A stretch of DNA of 19,889 nt. It comes from Geoglobus sp. (GTDB lineage Archaea; Halobacteriota; Archaeoglobi; Archaeoglobales; Archaeoglobaceae). A model generated the notes under the pieces. That model saw only the letters and a list, made by a program, of their open reading frames with translations. It had not been told where the DNA came from and searched no databases. The translations under genes and the position numbers were made by a program. The DNA lies in contig JALURI010000255.1 of the NCBI GenBank assembly GCA_027016965.1, forward strand, positions 1 through 19,889. Direction: 5' to 3'. Of this stretch, positions 6,456-14,758 are shown in pieces (position 1 is the stretch's first letter; every line of letters begins with the position of its first letter).

Positions 6456-7417
6456 GCAAAGAACTGAAATTTTATTCCAGCATTTATCTCCAGAGCCTTC
6501 TCATAAACAACCCTTGCTGTTGCAATGTCCTGAATTGCAAGTCCTGTGGAGTCGAAAATCGTGACTTCATCATCATATTCTCGCCCTTTTTTTATACCTG
6601 CAACTACCTCACCGAGGGAACAGTATATCTCTTCAGGTGTGAAGATACCCTCAGATATCGGAATATTTATTTCTCCACTGTGAACCGCCTGCTCATAGTC
6701 ATCCACAACAACCTTCGCCCTCATCAGAATCCTGGGGTCCAGTTCCTGCTTTCCGGGTGCATCTGCCCCAATTGCATTTATGTGCATCCCTTCCTGAATC
6801 CACTCGTCCTTTATGACAGGTCTTCTGGATGGGGTTGTTGTTACAAGCAGATCAGATTTGCAGGCTCTTTTAGAGTCCACCACCTCTGCATCAATTCCTG
6901 TCTTTTCAGCCAGTTCGGCAAGCTTTCTGGCATTTTGCGATGAGATATCATTGCAAAGAATTTTTTCAATGCTGAAGACTTGATTAAGTGCCATAAACTG
7001 TGTTTTTGCCTGCATTCCACAGCCAACAAAGCCAATCACACTTGTATCCTTTCTTGCAAGATATTTCCCTGCAATTCCTCCAGCCGCACCTGTTCTGAGA
7101 TTGGTTATGTGAGTTGCATCCATAACTGCCAAAGGAAAACCGGTATCCGGGTCATTGTATATCAGAAGAGCCATAACTGTAGGAAATCCCTTTTCTCTGT
7201 TCTCAGGATGAGAGTTGACCCATTTAATCCCGGCATGTCCTTCAATATAGGCTGGCATCGCTCTGAGATCTCCTTTTTCAAAGACCAGGTATATCTTTGC
7301 CGGCATCTGGGTTAGTCCTTTTCCGTGAAGCTCAAAGGCATGCTCCACAGCATCCATACAGGCTTTCATGTCCAGAATTCTTTCAACATCATTTCCTGAA
7401 AGAAGAAGGGTTTCCAT
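6452..7417 (-). CDS. ala: archaeal alanine dehydrogenase (ornithine cyclodeaminase / mu-crystallin family)
   Basis: NAD-dependent oxidoreductase interconverting alanine and pyruvate plus ammonia. The 321-residue sequence is very like A. fulgidus alanine dehydrogenase (AF1665) as I remember it: FEKGDLRAMPAYIEG, HAGIKWVNSHPENREKG, LRTGAAGGIAGKYLARK, TTTPSRRPV and IFDSTGLAIQDIA. The Rossmann motif GFVGCGMQA lies at 129-137. K65 and D219 (NAIGADAPGKQELD) are the expected catalytic residues. It is unrelated to bacterial Ald. The start is supported by GAGGTG about 8 bases upstream of the ATG at 7417. It follows the cupin gene by 13 bases and overlaps the DPH6-like gene. Ornithine cyclodeaminase is the alternative reaction in the superfamily, but the AF1665-like sequence favours alanine. 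Confidence 0.9.
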   Translation of the reverse strand: METLLLSGNDVERILDMKACMDAVEHAFELHGKGLTQMPAKIYLVFEKGDLRAMPAYIEGHAGIKWVNSHPENREKGFPTVMALLIYNDPDTGFPLAVMDATHITNLRTGAAGGIAGKYLARKDTSVIGFVGCGMQAKTQFMALNQVFSIEKILCNDISSQNARKLAELAEKTGIDAEVVDSKRACKSDLLVTTTPSRRPVIKDEWIQEGMHINAIGADAPGKQELDPRILMRAKVVVDDYEQAVHSGEINIPISEGIFTPEEIYCSLGEVVAGIKKGREYDDEVTIFDSTGLAIQDIATARVVYEKALEINAGIKFQFFA

Positions 7418-7430
7418 TGCCTAACACCTC

Positions 7431-7751
7431 TCAAGTATCGAGCCAGTAACTGTCATCTGGCTCATAGTTGTATTTAAATACAAGAATTTTAAGATTTCCC
7501 TCTACGCTGTGAACGGTCTCAGGTGGACAGAGAAAAACATCCCCACATCCCACACTGTAAGAACTCTCACCAATTTCCAGAATTCCATTTCCTTCAATCA
7601 CGACAAAGACCTCTGTTTGTTTTCTGTGAAAGTGTCTTTTTACCATCCCCTTCACATGGACAAGCTGAACAAATACCCTCTCACTAAAACTATGGAGAAC
7701 TGAAACGCTGTAATTACCCCTATGTTCCCAATCTTCAGCATTGAGCTTCAT
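7431..7751 (-). CDS. single-domain cupin protein
   Basis: A 106-residue beta-barrel protein with both cupin motifs. Motif 1 is G35-x4-H40-x-H42-x4-E47 ending at G53, and motif 2 is P77-x3-H81 (PPETVHSV). H40, H42, E47 and H81 form a complete metal site. Small cupins of this kind include isomerases, dioxygenases and sugar- or amino-acid-binding proteins, and nothing here picks a substrate. It starts within the gyrA stop codon (ATGA, 7748-7751) with AGGTGA upstream and precedes alanine dehydrogenase by 13 bases, so a role in amino acid metabolism is possible but only inferred from position. Confidence 0.82.
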   Translation of the reverse strand: MKLNAEDWEHRGNYSVSVLHSFSERVFVQLVHVKGMVKRHFHRKQTEVFVVIEGNGILEIGESSYSVGCGDVFLCPPETVHSVEGNLKILVFKYNYEPDDSYWLDT

Positions 7752-10096
7752 TTTTTCACCTGCAATGCTTTTAAAATTCCGTTTCTCGCAACAATTACAC
7801 CGGAGCTGTTTCTCCCCTGAAGTGAAATCTGATTTATGTCAACAAGAATTGCATTTCCATCCTTGCTGAAGGCAAACAGCTTTTCAAACCTGACTACCTC
7901 TGAGAAAATAACCTTTCCTGTTTTCCTGTTAACTCTGAATCCTATCACACCCATTCCGCCTCTTCCAATCTTCCTGAACTCCCTCAGACTGGTTCTCTTA
8001 CCATAGCCATTTTCAGTTAGAATCAGAATTTCATTCCCGCTACTGCAATCCATCCATGCAATTCTGTCACTGCTTCTGAGTCTGATAGCCTTAACCCCCT
8101 TGGCATTCCTTCCATAGACAGGTACAGCAGATGCGTCAAACTTTATCACCATTCCGTTTTCTGTAGAAACAATCACATCACTTCCTTCTACTCTTTTAAC
8201 AGTTTTTATGCTTCCGTTCACAGCAATGATACCAGCTCTTTTGGCATTTTCAAAATCCTCAAGATCAACCGCTTTGATGTATCCATCTTCTGTAAGAATC
8301 AGAACTTTCCCTGAGAAATCCTGAACGGATACTGCCGAAACAACATGGTCTCCTTCTTCAAGAGATATCAGATGTCTGAGGCTCATTCCCCTTGCAGTTC
8401 TGTCAAGTTTTGGAATTTCGTATGGATAAATCCAGTAGGCTCTTCCATTCTTTGTAAACAGAAGAAGTCTATGGGTTGTGTTGACAGCACATACTGACGA
8501 GATCTCATCATCTGCCCTCAGATTTATCCCAAGAACACCGCTTCCACCTCTGGACTGAGATCTGAATGCTCCCATATCTACACGCTTTGCATATCCTCCC
8601 TTAGTTATAACAAGAAGATTGGTTTCCTCAGATATGAGATCATGATGATCTATTTCATGATACGCCTTTACGATTTCTGTTTTTCTGCCGTCTCCGAATC
8701 TGTTCTTTATCTCAAGCGTTTCATTCACGATTATCTCATCGATCCTTACCTTACTTTCCAGAATTCTTCTGTATTCTTCTATCCTTTTCCTTAGCTCAGT
8801 ATACTCTCTTAAAAGCCCATCTATCTCCATTGCGGTAAGCTTCTGAAGTCTCATCTGAAGGACAGCATCAGCCTGCTTTTCCGTAAGTCCAAATCTCCTC
8901 ATGAGGTTTTCTCTCGCAGATGATACACTTTCCGACTTCTTTATAATTTCAATTGCGTCATCAATGTTCTCAACCGCAATCTTCAGCCCCTCAACAATAT
9001 GCAGTCTTTCCTCAGCTTTTCTTAGTTCGTATTCTGTTCTCCTTCTTACAATGATTCTTCTGTGGTTGACAAACTCTGAAATCAGATCTTTCAGGGTCAG
9101 AACTTTTGGCTGATTATCAACAAGAGCCAGATTTATTATCCCGAAGGTGGTCTGGAGCTGGGTGTACTTGTAGAGCTTGTTGAGAACTATATTTGCATTT
9201 GCTCCGCTTCTCAGCTCAATAACTATCCTTATCCCCTCTCTGTCTGACTCATCCCTGACGGATTTTATCTCCTCGATCTTCCCATCTCTTGCAAGTTCCG
9301 CAATTTTTTCAACAAGATTTGCCTTGTTTACCTGGTATGGGATCTCATTTATTACGAGGGTTCTCTCTTCAACCTCAATTCTTCCCCTCACAATTATCTT
9401 TCCTCTTCCCGTCCTGTATGCTTCTCTTATCCCTTCAACACCAACAATGATCCCACCTGTTGGAAAGTCGGGACCTTTTATGTGTTCCATGAGCTCTCCT
9501 ATGCTAATATCTTCGTCATTTATGTAAGCAACAATAGCCTCACAAACCTCTGACAGGTTGTGGGGTGGTATGTTGGTTGCCATTCCAACAGCAATACCGC
9601 TTGATCCATTTATCAGTAAATTGGGTATCTTCGCCGGGAGTGTTGATGGTTCTTTAAGCGTGGCATCAAAGTTCGGAACAAAATCAACAGTCTCCTTTTC
9701 AATATCGGCAAGCATCTCTTCAGCAATCTTTGTGAGCCTTGCCTCAGTATATCGCATTGCTGCTGCCTCATCTCCATCTATGCTTCCAAAATTCCCCTGT
9801 CCATCAATAAGGATGTACCTGAGGTTGAAATCCTGTGCCATTCTAACGAGCGCATCATATACAGCAGAGTCCCCATGAGGGTGGTATTTACCCAGAACAT
9901 CACCAACTATCCTCGCACATTTCCTGTATGGTCTGTTGCTGAAGAGACCCATCTCATACATCGAATAAAGAATTCTCCTCTGAACGGGCTTTAATCCATC
10001 TTTAACATCAGGAAGAGCTCTTCCGACAATGACACTCATGGCATAATCGATGTATGCGCTCTTTAACTCCTCATTAATATCCCTTGCAATCTCCAT
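7748..10096 (-). CDS. gyrA: DNA gyrase subunit A
   Basis: Type IIA topoisomerase breakage-reunion subunit; with GyrB it introduces negative supercoils. Gyrase is a bacterial import found in Archaeoglobales and some other Euryarchaeota. The 782 residues show the GyrA core from [11 protein letters not shown], the helix [20 protein letters not shown] (69-88), the catalytic tyrosine Y116 in AMRYTEARL, and a C-terminal six-bladed beta-pinwheel from about residue 490. Positions equivalent to E. coli S83 and D87 are S77 and D81, the quinolone-sensitive state. The GyrA box reads QSRGGSG (514-520) instead of QRRGGKG, and there is no acidic tail. gyrB is not in the window. The start overlaps the preceding stop by one base (TAATG) and has AGGTGGT upstream. 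It lies mid-operon, between a Dus-like gene and a cupin. Confidence 0.96.
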   Translation of the reverse strand: MEIARDINEELKSAYIDYAMSVIVGRALPDVKDGLKPVQRRILYSMYEMGLFSNRPYRKCARIVGDVLGKYHPHGDSAVYDALVRMAQDFNLRYILIDGQGNFGSIDGDEAAAMRYTEARLTKIAEEMLADIEKETVDFVPNFDATLKEPSTLPAKIPNLLINGSSGIAVGMATNIPPHNLSEVCEAIVAYINDEDISIGELMEHIKGPDFPTGGIIVGVEGIREAYRTGRGKIIVRGRIEVEERTLVINEIPYQVNKANLVEKIAELARDGKIEEIKSVRDESDREGIRIVIELRSGANANIVLNKLYKYTQLQTTFGIINLALVDNQPKVLTLKDLISEFVNHRRIIVRRRTEYELRKAEERLHIVEGLKIAVENIDDAIEIIKKSESVSSARENLMRRFGLTEKQADAVLQMRLQKLTAMEIDGLLREYTELRKRIEEYRRILESKVRIDEIIVNETLEIKNRFGDGRKTEIVKAYHEIDHHDLISEETNLLVITKGGYAKRVDMGAFRSQSRGGSGVLGINLRADDEISSVCAVNTTHRLLLFTKNGRAYWIYPYEIPKLDRTARGMSLRHLISLEEGDHVVSAVSVQDFSGKVLILTEDGYIKAVDLEDFENAKRAGIIAVNGSIKTVKRVEGSDVIVSTENGMVIKFDASAVPVYGRNAKGVKAIRLRSSDRIAWMDCSSGNEILILTENGYGKRTSLREFRKIGRGGMGVIGFRVNRKTGKVIFSEVVRFEKLFAFSKDGNAILVDINQISLQGRNSSGVIVARNGILKALQVKK

Positions 10097-10842
10097 TAAA
10101 CCACCTCAATTCCGGAAGCAAGAACATCATCTTCAAGGAGCTTTTTAAATATATCCTTATTCTGGAGAGCCATTCTTGCCAGAGAAACAAGCTTGGCACC
10201 AGAATAAATCATTTTTTTTGCTGATTCAGAATCCTGCACGGAGTTGTTGCCAATAACATTCCCTATCTGTGAGATCACTCTCACAATTCCATAATCTGCC
10301 CTACCGCCTGGTACCATTGCATCGATGTGAATCATGAATGCCCCTGCTTCAAAGATTCTTTCAGAAATTGAGACATAATCTATTTCAAGTCCACCTCTGA
10401 TTTTTACAGTAACCTCCGAATATTTTGAAACAGCATCAACAATCCTGACAAGCCTATCCGGATTAAACAGCAGATTCTGTCCGCAACCAATTTCCAGAAA
10501 TTCTGGCTGTCTGCAATGAGCATTTACTTCTATTACAGCCCCGTATTCAGATGCAAGCTTTGCAGAGTCAACGTAACCTTTAAGAGATGAAGATCTGATG
10601 TTTACTCCCTTAATTCTGCTATCCTCTACAGCTCTTTTCAGCTGATCCTCTATCCCTGAAATAGGGTCATGAAAGATGAACTCCCTTCTACCCCTTTTTA
10701 CTGCCCTGATGCCTGCCTCCATTGCTTTTCGATCAGCATTAAAACCTCCGAGTATGAGAAAACCTGCATCAAATTTTTTCGCAAACTCCCAGTTATTTAT
10801 CCCTGCCATCGCAGAAAGAACAAGTCTGTTAGAAAATCTCAT
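10096..10842 (-). CDS. Dus/nifR3-related archaeal TIM-barrel protein
   Basis: A 248-residue TIM barrel related to tRNA-dihydrouridine synthase and dihydroorotate dehydrogenase, of a short archaeal subfamily (MJ0144-like, nifR3-related). Visible features: LSAMAGINN (9-17) as strand 1, [11 protein letters not shown] (105-115) where true Dus enzymes have NxGCP with the catalytic cysteine (here C110), VTVKIRGG with K147 as the flavin-contacting lysine position, and [11 protein letters not shown]. The C-terminal tRNA-binding helical domain of Dus (about 80 residues) is missing, so tRNA is not an obvious substrate. I infer a flavin oxidoreductase of unknown target. It overlaps dapF by 14 bases and gyrA by one. 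GGAG lies upstream of its ATG. Confidence 0.72.
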   Translation of the reverse strand: MRFSNRLVLSAMAGINNWEFAKKFDAGFLILGGFNADRKAMEAGIRAVKRGRREFIFHDPISGIEDQLKRAVEDSRIKGVNIRSSSLKGYVDSAKLASEYGAVIEVNAHCRQPEFLEIGCGQNLLFNPDRLVRIVDAVSKYSEVTVKIRGGLEIDYVSISERIFEAGAFMIHIDAMVPGGRADYGIVRVISQIGNVIGNNSVQDSESAKKMIYSGAKLVSLARMALQNKDIFKKLLEDDVLASGIEVV

Positions 10843-11680
10843 AATTCAGCTCCTCCAGGTCAAGAAAGCCATCAGCTACTCTGGATACCTTTCCCGTCAT
10901 GAATGCTCTGTCACCCAGAATTTCAATTTTTAACTTTCCCCCTTTTGTAAGGATTTCCACGTTGTTTTCAACCACTCCCAGCTTAAAGGCAACAGCAGCA
11001 ACAGCTGTGCTACCTGTTCCACAGCTAAGTGTTTCACTTTCAATTCCCCTTTCATACGTTCTGATCTGGATTCTTTTTCTGTCAACAATACTTGCAAAGT
11101 TCACATTTATTCCTTCAGGAAAAAGATAGTGGTATCTGAAATATCTCGCAACCGGGATTATGTCAAAATTCAGATCATCAACAAAAACAACAGCGTGAGG
11201 GACTCCCGTGTTAACACCATATACTCTGAATTTTCTGCCATTAAATTCCATTTCCCGTCCCCATACCTCATCCTTTGCCGGAATTTTTTTCCGATCAAAC
11301 TCAGGGCAACCCATGTCAACCCTGACCCACCATCCTTCAGAGTCTTTTTTCACATCAAGAGTTAGGACCCCTGCCAGAGTTTCAACCCTGAGAGGTGATT
11401 TTGCATAACCCTCCTCCACAATGTATCTTGAAAAACATCTTATTCCGTTTCCGCACATTTCTGCCTCGCTTCCATCAGAGTTGAAATATCTGAATCTTGC
11501 ATCAGCATTCTGAGATCTCTGAACAAAGAGAACGCCATCTGCTCCCACTCCAAAGTGCCTGTCAGCCACAACCCTTACAAAATGGGGTTTTTGCCCTTCC
11601 TCAACAACAGTCTCATCAAACTCATCTATGAGAATGAAATCATTACCGTTTCCATGCATTTTTGTAAATCTTATTTTCAT
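10829..11680 (-). CDS. dapF: diaminopimelate epimerase
   Basis: Converts LL- to meso-diaminopimelate in lysine biosynthesis without a cofactor, using two cysteines. Both are present in their standard contexts: C76 in EMCGNGIRCF and C220 in ESETLSCGTGSTA. The N-terminus FTKMHGNGNDFILID (5-19) and NTGVPHAVVFVDD are also diagnostic. The 283-residue length is normal. GAGGTGAT stands just upstream of the ATG, which overlaps the stop of the M20 amidohydrolase gene (ATGA, 11677-11680). Archaeoglobales lack murein, so the product should feed DAP decarboxylase (LysA) for lysine. The rest of the pathway is not in this window. Confidence 0.95.
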   Translation of the reverse strand: MKIRFTKMHGNGNDFILIDEFDETVVEEGQKPHFVRVVADRHFGVGADGVLFVQRSQNADARFRYFNSDGSEAEMCGNGIRCFSRYIVEEGYAKSPLRVETLAGVLTLDVKKDSEGWWVRVDMGCPEFDRKKIPAKDEVWGREMEFNGRKFRVYGVNTGVPHAVVFVDDLNFDIIPVARYFRYHYLFPEGINVNFASIVDRKRIQIRTYERGIESETLSCGTGSTAVAAVAFKLGVVENNVEILTKGGKLKIEILGDRAFMTGKVSRVADGFLDLEELNYEIF

Positions 11681-12615
11681 CCAATCACCTCGTTATTTAT
11701 GCTTTCAATGATTTTAGATGCCTCCTGGATCTCTCTGATTGAAATTCTTTCCCTTTCTGTGTGACAGTCAACAAGATCTCCGGGACCCCATACTGTTACC
11801 ATCCAGCCATTTTTCTTGAAATGATACGCATCTGTCCAGGAATGCATGACCACTCTGCCCCGTGAATATCTCTCAATTTCCTCAATTGTATCCAGCTCAA
11901 CAGGCTCGTAAAGATCAAAGAACTCAAATTCGGCGTTAAGTGACTCCAGATCACCGATCATCCCCTCAATGTCAGTTTCACTGTCGAATATAAAGCTGAG
12001 TCTTACCGTACATCTGTCTGGAACTGCATAAAGATTCCCACCTCCTCTGAATTCCTGGACTGAAAAGCTGTACTTTTTTTTCAGCTGTAAAATCTCATAA
12101 ATCGCCTTCTCAACCGCATTCTCACCTCGGTCAAAATACGCACCATGAACAGATTTTCCATAAAATTTCAGAATGACCTCAGCACTTCCAAGCTGTTTGA
12201 AAGCTGTTTTGAGTTCTGTTGGCTCCATAATCACAGCCTTACCTGAAAATTTTTGTGCAAAGTATTTAGATCCGCTTCCTCCCTCCTCTTCATCAACAAG
12301 AAATGCATAATTTACCCCAAGATCGCTGAAATTCAATAACGCTAAGAGCATTGCAGCAATAGAACCCTTTGCATCGGCAACTCCGGTACCATAAACAAAA
12401 TCACCATCCACTCTGAATTCTGTCAACCTTTCCACTGTATCAAGGTGAGTGACAAACCAGAGATCTGACTTTCCTCTGATGGAAAGGTTTCCAGCTTTAT
12501 CAATTTTCGGGCAAAAGCCTGTCTTCTCTAAAAAATCCTCAATATAATCTCTCAGCTCATCTTCATTTCCTGAAGGAGAAGGAATACTTACAAGATCTCT
12601 GAGGATATCCAGCAT
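11677..12615 (-). CDS. M20-family zinc amidohydrolase (LysK / DapE / ArgE-like)
   Basis: The 312-residue protein is a dinuclear zinc deacylase. Metal ligands are seen at H57 with the nearby D59 (VTHLDTV), D81 (GTGVADAKGS), the glutamates of DEEEGG (108-113, base and ligand), E131 (IMEPTEL) and a late histidine in DCHTERE. The interrupted GKSVHGAYFDRGENAVEKA segment is the dimerisation region. Candidates are LysW-lysine hydrolase (LysK), succinyl-DAP desuccinylase (DapE) or acetylornithine deacetylase. Adjacency to dapF favours lysine metabolism, and the short length favours LysK. I start at the ATG at 12615 rather than 12744: MLDILRDLVSIPSPSG is the usual family N-terminus, a TATA element sits 26 bases upstream, and the longer form would overlap the divergent GNAT gene. 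Confidence 0.82.
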   Translation of the reverse strand: MLDILRDLVSIPSPSGNEDELRDYIEDFLEKTGFCPKIDKAGNLSIRGKSDLWFVTHLDTVERLTEFRVDGDFVYGTGVADAKGSIAAMLLALLNFSDLGVNYAFLVDEEEGGSGSKYFAQKFSGKAVIMEPTELKTAFKQLGSAEVILKFYGKSVHGAYFDRGENAVEKAIYEILQLKKKYSFSVQEFRGGGNLYAVPDRCTVRLSFIFDSETDIEGMIGDLESLNAEFEFFDLYEPVELDTIEEIERYSRGRVVMHSWTDAYHFKKNGWMVTVWGPGDLVDCHTERERISIREIQEASKIIESINNEVIG

Positions 12616-12652
12616 CAGAAGATTTTTTACTTCAGGTAATAAAAAACCATCT
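12616..12652. promoter_or_regulatory. 37-base divergent promoter (M20 operon / GNAT gene)
   Basis: Two TATA boxes face opposite ways inside 37 bases. TTTTTTATTA on the minus strand (12637-12646) is centred 26 bases from the ATG at 12615. TTTTTTAC on the plus strand (12623-12630) is centred 26 bases from the GTG at 12653. Both spacings predict leaderless transcripts. Because the elements are interleaved, transcription complexes for the two directions could not assemble together. Confidence 0.5.
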
Positions 12653-13108
12653 GTGATAATCAGAAAGGTGAACAGAGACGATATAGACAGCTTCGTTGAG
12701 ATATACATAGAGGCATATGAGGGATTCGAGGAATATGCATACACGAGCAGGAGAGAGATAAGGAATTACTTCAAATGGCTTTATGGCAGAGACAGAAATG
12801 GATTCTTTGTTGCTGAAATTGATGAACCTGTTGGTTTTTCAGCCTGCGATACAGACTGGATCAGTCCCTTTGAAAGAGATAAGGTTGCCGAGCTTCATGA
12901 GCTTTTTGTAAGTGAAGAATATCGTGGGAAAGGAATTGCCTCAAAACTCCTTGTAGAATCGGAGAAATATGGAAAAGATGAAGGAAGAAAAATCATGGGA
13001 CTGTGGGTTGGGTCCAAGAATTTTCCGGCAAAAAAATTCTATCTGAAGCATGGATTTATCGAAACAGGAAGGCTTGGAAAATGGATTAGAATGGCAAAAG
13101 AGCTTTGA
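12653..13108 (+). CDS. GNAT-family N-acetyltransferase
   Basis: A 151-residue acetyl-CoA-dependent acetyltransferase. The acetyl-CoA pyrophosphate loop is the RGKGIA motif in ELFVSEEYRGKGIASKLL (about 82-99), followed by the helix LLVESEKYGKDEGRK and the conserved C-terminal NFPAKKFYLKHGFIETGR (motif B, about 122-139). The substrate is not evident; protein N-termini, amino acids or small amines are all possible. The start codon is GTG at 12653, supported by a TATA box 26 bases upstream and the absence of an earlier in-frame start. It diverges from the lysine-related operon and ends 7 bases before the convergent aminotransferase. Confidence 0.87.
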   Translation: MIIRKVNRDDIDSFVEIYIEAYEGFEEYAYTSRREIRNYFKWLYGRDRNGFFVAEIDEPVGFSACDTDWISPFERDKVAELHELFVSEEYRGKGIASKLLVESEKYGKDEGRKIMGLWVGSKNFPAKKFYLKHGFIETGRLGKWIRMAKEL

Positions 13109-13115
13109 AAATAAT

Positions 13116-14261
13116 TTAAAGAGAGTTTGCAAGTTCTTCCATTCTTTCAACTGCTGTTTTTAGCTTGTCCATGGAAACCGCATAGGCACACCTGACATAA
13201 TTTCTCCCGCACTCTCCAAATGCTTCTCCCGGGACAACTGCAACGTTTTTCTCAAGCAAAAGCCTTTCTGCGAACTCTTCTCCGTCCAAACCGGTGGAGC
13301 TGACATCTGGAAATGCATAGAATGCTCCATCTGGCATCACAACATCAAAGATATCCCTGAGTCTTCTGACAAAGAAGTTCCTCCTCCTCATGTATTCTGA
13401 TCTCATTCTTTCCAGTTCTTCATCTCCATTCCTTAAAGCTTCAAGAGCCCCAATCTGAGCTGTAACTGGGGCACATAGCATGGAGTACTGATGAATTTTC
13501 ACCATTGGATCCAGAATCTCTTCAGGAGCTATAACATAGCCGACTCTCATTCCTGTCATTGCAAATCCCTTTGAAAAGCCGTTCAGTACCACCGTTTTTT
13601 CAAACATCCCGTCAAGTCCTGCCATGCTGAAATGCCTGAAATTGTAGCTCAGCTCCCCGTAAATTTCATCAGAAATGATAAAGCAATCCAGTTCGTTAAC
13701 TGCATCTGCAATTTCTTCAACTTCTTTTTTCTTTAAACTTACTCCTGTTGGGTTATTTGGATAGTTAAGCATAACAGCTTTGATATTTTGATCTCGGTAC
13801 TTTACAATCTCCTCATATGTTACTTTGAACTCAGGATCAGTTGGCAGTGATACCACCTCAGCTCCGGCAAGATGGGCAAGGGGCTGATAGGACACATAAG
13901 TGGGCTCTGGAACCAGAACCTTTTCACCCGGGTTTATAACTGCTCGCAGTGCAAGATCTATCCCCTCACTTACCCCTGTTGTGATAAAAACATTCTCATG
14001 AGATACTTCAACACCGAATTTTCTGTAATATTCTGAAATAGCCTCTCTCAATTCCATCAGACCGTAATTCGAGGTGTAAGAGGTGATGCCCTTTTCAAGG
14101 CTGTATATCATTTCCTCTCTGATTCTCCATGGAACGCTGAAGTCTGGCTCACCAACACCAAGACTGATAACATCCTCTCTTCCGATTATCAGTTCAAAGA
14201 ATCTTCTGATTCCTGAAGGTTTCAGTTCCAATACTCTTTTGTTCAGTTTATCACGGGACAA
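13116..14261 (-). CDS. class I aminotransferase (AspB-like)
   Basis: PLP-dependent fold-type I aminotransferase, about 381 residues. Features (numbered from the chosen start): SLGVGEPDF near 33-41, YTSNYGLMELREAI, NYPNNPTG (166-173), the cofactor aspartate and tyrosine in SDEIYGE (D198, Y201), the Schiff-base lysine K231 in NGFSKGFAMTGMRVGY, and the substrate-carboxylate arginine in NYVRCAYA. Aspartate, aromatic or branched-chain substrates are possible; it lacks the LL-DAP aminotransferase (DapL) signature. I choose the TTG at 14261: GGAGG (14269-14273) is 7 bases upstream, and the family normally begins shortly before LKPSGIRRFFEL. An ATG at 14291 would add ten residues overlapping the lrp gene. 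The 11-base overlap with lrp indicates an operon, so the regulator probably controls or senses its substrate. Confidence 0.85.
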   Translation of the reverse strand: MSRDKLNKRVLELKPSGIRRFFELIIGREDVISLGVGEPDFSVPWRIREEMIYSLEKGITSYTSNYGLMELREAISEYYRKFGVEVSHENVFITTGVSEGIDLALRAVINPGEKVLVPEPTYVSYQPLAHLAGAEVVSLPTDPEFKVTYEEIVKYRDQNIKAVMLNYPNNPTGVSLKKKEVEEIADAVNELDCFIISDEIYGELSYNFRHFSMAGLDGMFEKTVVLNGFSKGFAMTGMRVGYVIAPEEILDPMVKIHQYSMLCAPVTAQIGALEALRNGDEELERMRSEYMRRRNFFVRRLRDIFDVVMPDGAFYAFPDVSSTGLDGEEFAERLLLEKNVAVVPGEAFGECGRNYVRCAYAVSMDKLKTAVERMEELANSL

Positions 14262-14748
14262 TTGCAAGCCTCCTGTCTTCATCATCTTCAAAAAGAATTA
14301 CACCCTCTTCCTTATATGTTCTCAGAAGGAAATGTGTAACGGTGTCTCTGACTTCAGGGATTGTGGAGATCTTTTCCGCTATAAAGAACGAGATGTCCTT
14401 GAGAGATTTGCCCTTCACAACAACCTGAAAGTCGTAATCTCCGCTCACAAGTCTGACAGCGTGAACCTCAGGAAATTTGGCAATCCTTTTGGCAACGTCA
14501 TCATACCCCTTCTCCCTGGTAAGGTTTACCCTTACATCAATTATGGCATAGACCTCCTCAACACCAGCCTTTTCCCAGTCAACAATTGCCTTGTATTTGA
14601 GAATCACACCCTCCTCCTCAAATCTCCCGATTACCCTTTCAACCTCCTCTTTATTCAAATTTAGCATTTCGGCTATTTCAGCTGAATTAAGCCTGCTGTT
14701 GTTTTCTAGAAGTCTGAGAATTTCAATTTCATGGTTCAACTCCACCAC
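14251..14748 (-). CDS. Lrp/AsnC-family transcription regulator
   Basis: A 165-residue regulator. The N-terminal helix-turn-helix is at about 5-55 (EILRLLENNSRLNSAEIAEMLNL...), and a RAM ligand-binding and oligomerisation domain spans about 60-145, with the typical strand VHAVRLVSGDYDFQVVVKG. The extra tail ending in DDEDRR is beyond the usual 150 residues. It is in one operon with the aminotransferase, as in several archaea, and probably responds to an amino acid. The start is a GTG at 14748; a TTG at 14742 with AAGGTGGT upstream is a credible alternative. An inverted repeat immediately upstream suggests autoregulation. Confidence 0.87.
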   Translation of the reverse strand: MVELNHEIEILRLLENNSRLNSAEIAEMLNLNKEEVERVIGRFEEEGVILKYKAIVDWEKAGVEEVYAIIDVRVNLTREKGYDDVAKRIAKFPEVHAVRLVSGDYDFQVVVKGKSLKDISFFIAEKISTIPEVRDTVTHFLLRTYKEEGVILFEDDEDRRLAIVP

Positions 14749-14758
14749 CTTCCAGCTA

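Noticed and set aside
6362..6943. 193-codon plus-strand frame over alanine dehydrogenase
   Set aside because: Antisense to a strongly conserved enzyme; the translation has many cysteines and no coherent pattern.
8901..9878. Several serine/isoleucine-rich plus-strand frames inside gyrA that look like membrane proteins
   Set aside because: They are antisense shadows of gyrA: charged helices on the coding strand read as hydrophobic residues on the other.
12616..12744. Long N-terminal extension of the M20 amidohydrolase
   Set aside because: It overlaps the divergent GNAT gene and contains the TATA box; the family N-terminus begins at the ATG at 12615.
14083..14664. 193-codon plus-strand frame spanning the aminotransferase and lrp genes
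   Set aside because: It lies antisense across two well-supported genes and shows no domain; its length comes from codon bias on the opposite strand.
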